From assembly GCA_005787025.1 (NCBI GenBank), contig SYCH01000050.1, positions 1-5,620 of the forward strand: a stretch of 5,620 bases of DNA, given 5' to 3'. This stretch comes from Actinomycetota bacterium (lineage in GTDB: Bacteria > Actinomycetota > Acidimicrobiia > Acidimicrobiales > Ilumatobacteraceae). The position numbers were made by a program, and so were the translations under genes. Below the pieces are notes generated by a model. It made no database searches. It saw nothing but the letters and a program-made list of their open reading frames with translations, and was not told where the DNA came from. This document shows, in pieces, positions 1 to 5,620 of the stretch. Positions within the stretch are counted from its first letter, which is position 1, and each line of letters begins with the position of its first letter.

Positions 1-135
1 GCCAACGGTTTCAACTGGCAGCGATACCGCGTCCTGTTCACGAACGGTGTCGAATTGGGCGACCTCGACCATCGCCATCTCTCTCCGGTCGGCCGTACCG
101 CCAAGCGATTGGCGAAGAAGGCCAAGCGCGGTTGA
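1..135 (+). CDS. C-terminal fragment of an unrecognised protein (5' end outside window)
   Basis: Frame 1 is open from the first base to a TGA at 133-135, giving the last 44 residues of a protein that begins upstream. The visible part has a segment reading WQRYRVLFTNGVELGDLDHRHL, with alternating hydrophobic and polar residues that suggest short beta strands. A very basic tail follows (KRLAKKAKRG), typical of nucleic-acid-associated or simply charged C-termini. I do not recognise the family and assign no function. That the frame is coding is inferred from GC-rich third positions and from the plausible protein composition. The opposite-strand ORF across this area has an Arg/Ser-rich composition typical of a shadow. 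Confidence 0.6.
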   Translation, partial: ANGFNWQRYRVLFTNGVELGDLDHRHLSPVGRTAKRLAKKAKRG

Positions 136-272
136 GCCGATTCCGGCCTGAACGCGTGCGCGGTTGACCACTCGACGTTGCGCGATGCTGCCGTGCCCGA
201 ATCGCGACTCCCTTCGGTTTTCGTTCGGACGCTCGCGGAGATGACGACGATTCGCCCTCTACACTCTCGCCC
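136..272. other. Intergenic spacer upstream of the TetR gene
   Basis: This 137-bp spacer separates the unknown upstream gene from the TetR regulator. It contains a weak hairpin (CCGAA at 197-201 against TTCGG at 213-217) followed by TTTT at 217-221. That could act as a poor intrinsic terminator for the upstream gene, but the stem is only 5 bp with an 11-base loop. I found no convincing long palindrome that would mark an autoregulatory TetR operator. Confidence 0.35.
260..265 (+). promoter_or_regulatory. Putative -10 box of a leaderless TetR transcript
   Basis: TACACT fits the actinobacterial -10 pattern TANNNT. Its last base lies 7 nt before the GTG at 273, so transcription would be expected to begin at or within a base or two of the start codon. 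There is no purine-rich ribosome binding site upstream of that GTG, which agrees with leaderless translation. No clear -35 element is seen at the usual distance. The assignment rests on position and consensus only. Confidence 0.5.
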
Positions 273-878
273 GTGCCCCCCAGCGCCCAGCCCCAACACG
301 TAGCCACTCCCCTCGACGGTCGTCGCGAACGCGGCGCCCGCAACAAAGCGGCGGTCGTACAGGCACTCCTTCATTTGTACGAGGCCGGCGAGATCCAGCC
401 CTCCGCCGCTCGTATCGCCGAGATCGCTGGTGTCTCGGAGCGTTCGGTGTTCCGTTATTTCGACGACATGGAAGATCTGGCCGCTAGCGCCATCGTCATC
501 CAATGGGAACGGGTCCATCAGTTTTACGAGGGCCTCGACTGCACGGGCGACTTCGAGCAACGTCTCGAGAACATGATCGATCACCGCCTGCGTCTCTTCG
601 ACAAGACCATCGGTGTCGGACGAGCCTCGGCCGTGCTGTCCGCTCGCTCGGCAACCGTGTCCACCGCGATGAACCAACGACGCACGATTCTGCGCGGTCA
701 ATCCGTCGGACAATTCGCCCCGGAAATTGCGGCCCATGTCCAACCTGATGCCGTGGCACGAATCGTCGACTACACGTTGAGCATCGAGAACATCGAGTAT
801 CTGCGCTCGAGCGTGGGTTTGTCACGCAACCGCACTCGCGAGACCTTGATGGTTGCGCTGCGCCTCGCACTGATCTGA
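273..878 (+). CDS. TetR/AcrR-family transcriptional regulator
   Basis: This is a predicted cytoplasmic dimeric DNA-binding repressor of 201 residues, the usual length for TetR proteins. After a flexible N-terminal tail of about 20 residues, residues 23-75 form the TetR DNA-binding domain. The helix-turn-helix is recognisable in PSAARIAEIAGVSERSVFRY (about 43-62), followed by the typical FDDMEDL segment leading into helix 4. The rest is a helical ligand/dimer domain. Its ending (LRSSVGLSRNRTRETLMVAL, about 177-196) resembles the C-terminus of many actinobacterial TetR proteins. The ligand and targets cannot be read from sequence. The GTG start is supported by a -10-like box 7 nt upstream and by the lack of any other start that keeps the whole HTH. 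The gene is alone on its strand here and converges on the EAL gene, so no neighbouring target is obvious; the upstream gene is transcribed toward it and could be co-transcribed. Confidence 0.93.
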   Translation: MPPSAQPQHVATPLDGRRERGARNKAAVVQALLHLYEAGEIQPSAARIAEIAGVSERSVFRYFDDMEDLAASAIVIQWERVHQFYEGLDCTGDFEQRLENMIDHRLRLFDKTIGVGRASAVLSARSATVSTAMNQRRTILRGQSVGQFAPEIAAHVQPDAVARIVDYTLSIENIEYLRSSVGLSRNRTRETLMVALRLALI

Positions 879-892
879 CGAGATTCCTGCGC

Positions 893-909
893 GGCGGGTA
901 CGTTCCGCC
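893..909. terminator. Weak GC hairpin between convergent genes
   Basis: GGCGG (893-897) pairs with CCGCC (905-909) around a 7-base loop. The hairpin lies in the 31-bp gap between the TetR stop codon (876-878) and the stop codon of the EAL gene (910-912 on the minus strand). It could stall polymerase coming from either side. It lacks a T tract on either strand, so it is not a classical intrinsic terminator. Confidence 0.3.
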
Positions 910-2097
910 TCATCCGAGGAATTCGAATTTGCGACGCCACTCATCGAGAGCCGCGTCGATCTGTACCGGAGCCACCGGAGGGGAAATCAGATACCCCTGA
1001 GCCGCGTCGCATCCGATGTCGCGAACCATGCGGAACTGGTCGGGTGTCTCGACTCCTTCGGCCACCACGTGCAAACCGAGCGAGTGTCCGACCTCCACCC
1101 CCGACTTCACCATGGGGTCGGGCTCGGAGGCGTCGATGTCGAGTCGACCGACCATCGCTCGGTCGATCTTCAGTTCGGTGAACGGGGCCGCGAGCACCCG
1201 CTCGTAGTTGCTGGTGCCCGTTCCGAAGTCGTCGACGGCCAATCGGAAACCGGCCAGGCGCAATCGCGTCAGAATCGACAAAGCGGGCGCCGCATCCGTG
1301 AAAGGAGCGGTTTCGGTCACCTCGAAGGTCCATGCCTCGGCCGGAGCCGCTTCGGTGAGCATGCGTTGCGCTCGTCGTGGCAATTCCTCGTCGTTCAGAT
1401 CCAGAACGGAAATGTTGACGCTGACATCGGGCATGGATTTCAGGGCTCGATAACGCAATCGATCGCGCGACGCCATCTTCATCACCGAGTCGAGCAATTC
1501 CGACGTCCGGCCGGCCTCTTCGATGAGGGCGACGAAGACCGAGGGCGACACGTCGCCGTGTGTCGGATGGCGCCAGCGGACCAGGGCCTCGACGCCGGTG
1601 ACCTCACCCGAGACAGTCGACACTTTCGGTTGGTAGACGAGATGAAGGAACTCGGAATCGAGCAGTTCATCGGGCCCGACGACGACTCGGGGACCGGTGG
1701 GATCGTGCGCCTGATCCGACACCTGCGACCACTCCAGCATCGCGGTACGCAGAACGTCCAGTGAAAACGGTTTCGCGAACGTTCCGATGACCCGCAGCTT
1801 GTGCATTTCGGCGATGCGGCCAGCGGTGTCGAGCAACGATTGATCCGCTCCGCTCACGAGGATGACCGGCATTCCGCGATGCCGCGCCCCGAGTCGGCTC
1901 ATCACTTCGATCCCGTCCACCTCCCCCAGCGACAGGTCGAGGACGACGAGATCGAAGCGTCCCTCGACCGCCCGCTCGATGTCGGCGGGGGTGCTGGCCG
2001 AATGGGCGCTGAAACCAACGGACTCCGCGACCGCCTCGATGAGTTCACAAATGGCCACCTCGTCGTCGATCACCAGTACTCGTGCGGCGTCAGCCAT
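910..2097 (-). CDS. REC-EAL response regulator, predicted c-di-GMP phosphodiesterase
   Basis: This 395-residue cytoplasmic protein is predicted to hydrolyse cyclic di-GMP to pGpG under phosphorylation control. Residues 6-122 form a receiver domain with the acidic pair D11/D12, phosphoacceptor D54 (VVLDLSL), switch residue S82 and K109 (AKPFS). A linker of about 25 residues leads to an EAL domain at about 148-393. It retains the metal and catalytic residues known for active members: E170 (EALVRW), N228 (VNIS), E259 and E262 (FEVTET), D289/D290 (DDFGTG), K310 (ELKID), E347 (AEGVE) and Q367 (AQGYL). No GGDEF domain is present, so hydrolysis is the expected sole activity. I chose the ATG at 2097: a strong GGAGGT lies 7 nt upstream, and the receiver's first strand starts at once. 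An in-frame ATG at 2121 would add eight residues and lacks this support. The ATG overlaps the end of the kinase gene by 8 bases (ATGGCTGA), which implies translational coupling and makes this the likely cognate regulator. Confidence 0.96.
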   Translation of the reverse strand: MADAARVLVIDDEVAICELIEAVAESVGFSAHSASTPADIERAVEGRFDLVVLDLSLGEVDGIEVMSRLGARHRGMPVILVSGADQSLLDTAGRIAEMHKLRVIGTFAKPFSLDVLRTAMLEWSQVSDQAHDPTGPRVVVGPDELLDSEFLHLVYQPKVSTVSGEVTGVEALVRWRHPTHGDVSPSVFVALIEEAGRTSELLDSVMKMASRDRLRYRALKSMPDVSVNISVLDLNDEELPRRAQRMLTEAAPAEAWTFEVTETAPFTDAAPALSILTRLRLAGFRLAVDDFGTGTSNYERVLAAPFTELKIDRAMVGRLDIDASEPDPMVKSGVEVGHSLGLHVVAEGVETPDQFRMVRDIGCDAAQGYLISPPVAPVQIDAALDEWRRKFEFLG

Positions 2098-4963
2098 GTT
2101 GCTCACCTCCCTCGGATACATCCTGCTCGGAGTTCACTCCGTTCCCATCGTCAGCCAAGAGAGGAAGCACCACCGCGTAGAGATCCTCCCGAGAGAAGGG
2201 CTTGGCGAGCGTCCGCTCCCCCAACTCTTGCAACTGCTTCATGCTCGACGAATAACCCGTCATGAAGATCACGGCGAGATCGGGTTGATCGGCCGTCGCC
2301 AGACGAGCGAGATCGAGCCCGTCTTGCTCGAGGCCGAAGTTGGCGTCGGACACCAACACGTCGGGACGAAACTCCGAGATCAGTTCGAGGGCCTCGCGGG
2401 GAGACAGGGCGAAACGGGCGTCGACTCCGACGTCCATCAACCACGCCGCAACCATCTCGGCCAGGGCCTGCTCGTCGTCGGCCACCACCACGCGTCGACC
2501 CGCACCACGGGTGAAAGCGTGTCGCTCGGACACGGCACCGGGAACATGCAACGGAAGAACGAGTGTGACGGTGGTCCCCGTTCCGGGTCGACTCTCCAGC
2601 GTCGCCGTGCCGCCGCTTTGTTGGGCGAAGGCGTACACGGTGGCCAGGCCGAGACCCGTGCCGCTGCCGGCTTTTTTCGTCGTGAAGAAAGGCTCGAACG
2701 CCCTCGCCACCACATCGGCCGGCATACCCGAACCGTCATCGGACACCGACAACTCGATCAGGTCCTCGCGACGACGCGCCGCGATACGCACTCGACCGTT
2801 GGGTCCCATCGCGTCGCGCGAATTGAACGCCAGATTGAGAATGCAACTCTGCAGTCGGCCGGCATCGACCATGAGGTGCAAATTCGGATCGGGGATGTCG
2901 ACTTCCACGGTGCGCCCAGCGCCCACGGCCTGCTTCACCAACGGGAGCAATCCCTTGATCAGGTCGGCCAGCGACACCGCGGTCTCCTCGAGCGGTTGAC
3001 TGCGCGCCACCGCCAACAAGGACTTCGTGATCTCGGCTCCGCGCTCGACCGCCGCCATCGATCGCGAGAGGAATTTGGCCAACTTCTCGTCCTTGGTGAT
3101 GGTCTCGTTCATGGCCATCAACTGCAAATTGCCGAGTGTGACGAACAGAAGGTTGTTGAAGTCGTGCGCCAAACCGCCAGCCAAGGCGCCCAAGGATTCC
3201 ATGCGTTCCGCTTGGGCGGTGCGCATGGCCATACCACGTCGTTCGGTGGCGTCGGAGACCTGTAAGAATCCGATGCGTTCATCGCCGGGAACCGACACCG
3301 GGTACGCCTCGAGTTCCAAGATGCGCATTTCGTCACCCTCGCCGCCGGAAACCTCGACGTGCCCACCCTCTCCGCCGAGGACCTTGGTGAGCAATTCACC
3401 GACGATCCGGGCTCGCACCGTTTCGGGACCGAAGCCGAGAACCTCGATGACCGGGATACCCGGAACCCGATCCGAGTGGGCGTCACGAACGACCCGATTA
3501 CCCGCCAACACCGTCATGTCCTGGTCGAACACCACCGACAAACCAGGCGTCGCGTCGAGGGCCGCTTCGAGCAACGACTCGCGACGACGCCGTTCGAACG
3601 CCACCCGCACCTGCGCCGAGGCCCCCAACAACAAGACCGCGATCACGGCCGCGCCGAGGAGGATCTCGAACAAGAGCACGAGAGTGGCCTGCTGACCATC
3701 CACTCCGAATCCGGCCGCCGGTTCAGCGTTCATCACCACGACGGTGCCGTCGATGGTGCCCGTCGCTCGACCATCCTCGATGGATGTCACGAGGGAAACC
3801 TCGACATCTCCAAACGCTCCGGCCAAGGAGTCGCTCGCCGAGGCGAGCAACCGATCCGCGTCGAGTGCGAGAAGGAACGTGGCGGCGGTTTCCGAGTCGG
3901 GCGAATCACGAAGGGACTCGAACAGCAGGAAATTGCCGCGACCGAGAGAAATGAGTCCGTCACCGCGCAACCGGGTGCGGTTCTCACCACCTCGAGCCGT
4001 GTCTTCTGCCTCGGACGCGACCGCGAGCAGATCCTCGAAGAGCTGCTGGTCACCGAGGATCAACTCGTCGTCGCCCGTCTCGGAGCGCACCAACACTCCG
4101 AGCACGGCCGGACGCGTCGCGAGCGTGTCATCATCGGCATCCAATGCGTCGATGAGGTCGTTCACCTCGCTCGACACATCGTCGAGAAATGCGGTCATGG
4201 TCGTCTGCGCCGCGTCCCGCAGACGGGCCTCGTCGGCGGAACGCCAGATCTCACCAGTGGCTTGCAAAGCCAGCACCACGATCATCAGCGCAGCGAAAGG
4301 GGCGGTCAACTCGTCGAACGACAGACCGTGGTAGCGGAACCAACGGCCGCGCACGAGAACGGCGACGCAAAGGCCGAGCAACGACCCGACGGTCACGGCC
4401 GCTCCTAGCTCCCAGAACGACGCCACCGGTCCGTCTATGGCGACCTCCGCCACCACCAATTCGAGCGCCGCCAAAGCGAGTGAAGTCGCGACCGTCGCGA
4501 CCGAGACAACCGCGAATCGACCTATCGGGTTCGCGCGTCGGCTGACTCGATTCGTGAGCACCAGCAGCAGATGCGACAGCGCCACGGCCTCGACCACGAG
4601 AAAGAGCGAGGCCACCACCGCCGGGGACAGGTGTGGCTCCGCCGACGAGACGTAGCCGCGCGCGACGAAGGTGATGATGCACGCCGACACCAAGGCGGCG
4701 GCACCGGCGGTGACGCCGTGCAACACCCGCGCCACGATCACCACCGCCAGCGCGAGGCGAACGTCGAACCCCAGCGAAGCCGTGAGACCCGCTCCGGCCG
4801 CGAGGGTGATCCACGCAAGAAGAGCGGCGGCTCGCGTCCCAGACACGCGGTGATAGGCGTCAGTCGTCCCGGTTTCGTCGACCGCGTCGGAGTCCAAGGC
4901 TGTGGCGATGCCAAATCGTACGCCCACGTCACGCGCGCATGCCGGATGTCGCGAGGCGCTCAC
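2090..4963 (-). CDS. Membrane-bound hybrid sensor histidine kinase (7TM, outside domain, PAS, HisKA, HATPase, REC)
   Basis: This is a predicted inner-membrane sensor of 957 residues that autophosphorylates on histidine. Seven hydrophobic segments occupy about 44-236, resembling a MASE1-type membrane sensor, though I am not certain of that family. A hydrophilic region at about 238-424 should be outside the cell membrane and is loosely CHASE-like. An eighth helix (about 425-449) returns the chain to the cytoplasm, consistent with an inside N-terminus. A PAS-like domain follows (about 461-575). The kinase core has an H-box with H600 (GGLAHDFNNLL, the CckA-like/HPK4 type), N-box N714 (LAFNSRDAM), DDGSGMP at 742-748, the AFEPFFTTKK F-box and GSGTGLGL at 766-773. 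A C-terminal receiver (about 823-937) has D829/D830, phosphoacceptor D873, T902 and K921. The GTG at 4963 gives the longest frame but has no clear ribosome binding site. GTG 4927, TTG 4897 or GTG 4846 are possible, the last starting just before helix 1. The gene heads a two-gene operon with the REC-EAL protein. The signal is unknown. Confidence 0.94.
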   Translation of the reverse strand: MSASRHPACARDVGVRFGIATALDSDAVDETGTTDAYHRVSGTRAAALLAWITLAAGAGLTASLGFDVRLALAVVIVARVLHGVTAGAAALVSACIITFVARGYVSSAEPHLSPAVVASLFLVVEAVALSHLLLVLTNRVSRRANPIGRFAVVSVATVATSLALAALELVVAEVAIDGPVASFWELGAAVTVGSLLGLCVAVLVRGRWFRYHGLSFDELTAPFAALMIVVLALQATGEIWRSADEARLRDAAQTTMTAFLDDVSSEVNDLIDALDADDDTLATRPAVLGVLVRSETGDDELILGDQQLFEDLLAVASEAEDTARGGENRTRLRGDGLISLGRGNFLLFESLRDSPDSETAATFLLALDADRLLASASDSLAGAFGDVEVSLVTSIEDGRATGTIDGTVVVMNAEPAAGFGVDGQQATLVLLFEILLGAAVIAVLLLGASAQVRVAFERRRRESLLEAALDATPGLSVVFDQDMTVLAGNRVVRDAHSDRVPGIPVIEVLGFGPETVRARIVGELLTKVLGGEGGHVEVSGGEGDEMRILELEAYPVSVPGDERIGFLQVSDATERRGMAMRTAQAERMESLGALAGGLAHDFNNLLFVTLGNLQLMAMNETITKDEKLAKFLSRSMAAVERGAEITKSLLAVARSQPLEETAVSLADLIKGLLPLVKQAVGAGRTVEVDIPDPNLHLMVDAGRLQSCILNLAFNSRDAMGPNGRVRIAARRREDLIELSVSDDGSGMPADVVARAFEPFFTTKKAGSGTGLGLATVYAFAQQSGGTATLESRPGTGTTVTLVLPLHVPGAVSERHAFTRGAGRRVVVADDEQALAEMVAAWLMDVGVDARFALSPREALELISEFRPDVLVSDANFGLEQDGLDLARLATADQPDLAVIFMTGYSSSMKQLQELGERTLAKPFSREDLYAVVLPLLADDGNGVNSEQDVSEGGEQHG
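2103..2110 (-). promoter_or_regulatory. Strong ribosome binding site of the REC-EAL gene, inside the kinase gene
   Basis: Read on the minus strand, this is GGAGGTGA, close to a perfect anti-Shine-Dalgarno match, with GGAGGT ending 7 nt before the ATG at 2097. It decides the start of the REC-EAL gene. It lies within the codons for the kinase's C-terminal tail (EGGEQHG), so ribosomes finishing the kinase pass over it, favouring coupled production of both proteins. Confidence 0.85.
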
Positions 4964-4976
4964 GGGTCGACTTCGC

Positions 4977-4982
4977 TAGGAT
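4977..4982 (+). promoter_or_regulatory. Putative -10 box of the tRNA-Pro gene
   Basis: TAGGAT matches the TANNNT -10 pattern and lies 11 bp before the first base of the mature tRNA. That would give a 5' leader of only about 4-5 nt for RNase P to remove. No good -35 sequence is seen; the expected place falls within the first codons of the divergent kinase gene if that gene starts at 4963. Confidence 0.4.
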
Positions 4983-4993
4983 CGCCTTTCGAC

Positions 4994-5068
4994 CGGGGAG
5001 TGGCGCAGTGGTAGCGTTCCTGCTTTGGGTGCAGGCGGTCGGGAGTTCAAATCTCCCCTCCCCGACCA
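4994..5068 (+). tRNA. tRNA-Pro, anticodon TGG
   Basis: A complete 75-nt cloverleaf can be folded by eye. The acceptor stem CGGGGAG (4994-5000) pairs perfectly with CTCCCCG (5058-5064). The D stem is GCGC/GCGT with loop AGTGGTA. The anticodon stem is CCTGC/GCAGG around the loop TTTGGGT, placing anticodon TGG at 5026-5028. A 5-nt variable loop is followed by the T arm GGGAG-TTCAAAT-CTCCC. Discriminator A5065 and an encoded CCA (5066-5068) complete it. The C1-G72 pair with A73 is the known identity signature of bacterial tRNA-Pro, supporting the assignment independently of the anticodon. The UGG anticodon decodes CCA and, by wobble, other proline codons. The gene is divergent from the kinase (30-bp gap) and upstream of the peroxidase gene. 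Confidence 0.97.
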
Positions 5069-5091
5069 ATTCGAGAGGCGACTCGGGGTCA

Positions 5092-5115
5092 CGGCGTACC
5101 GACGAGGCGTACGGA
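5092..5115 (+). repeat. Short imperfect direct repeat upstream of the peroxidase gene
   Basis: CGGCGTACCGA (5092-5102) and AGGCGTACGGA (5105-5115) match at 9 of 11 bases with a 13-bp period. They share the core GGCGTAC and lie 17-40 bp before the peroxidase ATG. They could form a regulator site, but repeats this short and GC-rich also arise by chance. I see no clear promoter hexamers in the 63 bp between tRNA and gene, so read-through from the tRNA promoter is possible. Confidence 0.25.
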
Positions 5116-5131
5116 TGTGTCAGGCTTGGTC

Positions 5132-5620
5132 ATGAGCATTCTTCAGCAACCCGTCAACACGTTGTCCGGTCGACCCACCACGTTGGGCGATCTCGCGGCC
5201 AAAGTGATCTTGGTCGTGAATGTCGCCAGTAAGTGCGGTCTGACTCCGCAGTACACCGGCCTCGAAGAATTGCACAAGAAGTACTCATCGCGAGGACTCT
5301 CGGTCGTGGGCTTCCCGTGCAATCAGTTCCTCGGCCAGGAACCCGGCTCCCCCGAGGAGATCGCCACTTTCTGCTCCACGACCTACGGAGTCACCTTCCC
5401 CCTCATGGAGAAGATCGAGGTGAACGGCGAAGCTCGTCACGCCATCTATGGAGATCTGACGTCCGTGGCCGATGCCGAAGGGACCACCGGTGACATTCGT
5501 TGGAATTTCGAGAAGTTCGTGATCGCCGATGGCGGCAGGACGATCGTGCGTTTCGGTCCGATGGTCGCTCCCGACGACCCCACGATCGTGTCCACCATCG
5601 AGAATTTCCTCGACGCCTGA
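5132..5620 (+). CDS. Glutathione peroxidase family protein (cysteine type, thiol peroxidase)
   Basis: This 162-residue cytoplasmic enzyme is predicted to reduce hydrogen peroxide and organic hydroperoxides. It is full-length for the bacterial family and has the thioredoxin-like fold. The catalytic tetrad is visible: peroxidatic C35 (NVASKCGLTPQY), Q69 (FLGQEPG), W124 and N125 (WNFEKF). The conserved FPCNQF motif with C63 is at 61-66. C81 (TFCSTTYGVTFPL) sits where the resolving cysteine lies in BtuE-like and plant-type enzymes, so thioredoxin rather than glutathione is the likely electron donor. That fits actinobacteria, which generally lack glutathione. The active site uses cysteine, not selenocysteine. 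I chose the ATG at 5132; a GTG at 5117 would add five residues with no homology value. Neither has a good ribosome binding site. There is no visible functional link to the tRNA upstream, and the frame ends exactly at the window edge. Confidence 0.96.
   Translation: MSILQQPVNTLSGRPTTLGDLAAKVILVVNVASKCGLTPQYTGLEELHKKYSSRGLSVVGFPCNQFLGQEPGSPEEIATFCSTTYGVTFPLMEKIEVNGEARHAIYGDLTSVADAEGTTGDIRWNFEKFVIADGGRTIVRFGPMVAPDDPTIVSTIENFLDA

Noticed and set aside
164..189. Promoter made of TTGACC (164-169) and GATGCT (184-189)
   Set aside because: The spacing is only 14 bp and the -10 match is poor; the TACACT directly before the TetR start is a better candidate.
38..346. Minus-strand ORF of 102 residues across the left edge and the TetR start
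   Set aside because: Arg/Ser-rich low-complexity product that crosses a promoter and two plus-strand genes; no motif seen.
910..2121. REC-EAL start at the ATG at 2121
   Set aside because: It lacks the strong ribosome binding site found before the ATG at 2097 and would add eight residues ahead of the first receiver strand.
1862..4408. Long plus-strand ORFs (467 residues at 1862-3265 and 349 residues at 3359-4408) opposite the kinase and EAL genes
   Set aside because: Their products are rich in Arg, His, Gln and Gly with no recognisable domain. They mirror the codon phase of the real genes, a usual effect of high GC. The minus-strand genes in the same bases carry full motif sets.
5026..5068. 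tRNA-Pro 3' end as a phage or island attachment site
   Set aside because: No integrase, no second copy of the tRNA 3' end and no change in composition is seen; the following gene is an ordinary housekeeping-type peroxidase.
5219..5245. Selenocysteine-type glutathione peroxidase
   Set aside because: The active-site codon is TGC (cysteine), not an in-frame TGA.

Overview
The window looks like chromosomal DNA from a high-GC bacterium, most likely an actinobacterium; an Acidimicrobiia-like lineage is a guess. The reasons are the GC-rich third codon positions, a TetR gene that appears to be read from a leaderless GTG message, and a tRNA-Pro with its CCA encoded. No mobile element, CRISPR array or foreign-looking segment is visible.

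Layout from left to right. Bases 1-135 hold the last 44 codons of an unrecognised plus-strand gene. A 137-bp spacer follows, ending in an extended -10-like box directly before a TetR-type regulator (273-878, plus). The TetR gene converges tail to tail, across 31 bp containing a small GC hairpin, on a two-gene minus-strand operon. In transcription order the operon encodes a 957-residue membrane-bound hybrid histidine kinase (4963-2090) and a 395-residue response regulator with a REC-EAL layout (2097-910). The two reading frames overlap by 8 bases, and a strong ribosome binding site for the second gene lies inside the last codons of the first. Thirty bp from the kinase start, on the other strand, is a complete tRNA-Pro(TGG) gene (4994-5068). 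It is followed by a cysteine-type glutathione peroxidase (5132-5620), whose stop codon is the last three bases of the window.

How the genes work together: the kinase and the REC-EAL protein form a plausible signalling pair. An extracytoplasmic or membrane signal would be sensed by a seven-helix module plus a roughly 185-residue outside domain. It would pass through a PAS domain to a CckA-like HisKA/HATPase core, then to the kinase's own C-terminal receiver and/or the receiver of the EAL protein. The EAL domain keeps the residues expected for hydrolysis of cyclic di-GMP, so the likely output is a lowered c-di-GMP level. The TetR regulator, tRNA and peroxidase show no sequence-based link to this pair.

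The most notable content is this sensor kinase/phosphodiesterase operon, whose membrane sensor is not easily assigned to a family. I see no evidence for a wholly new class of system.
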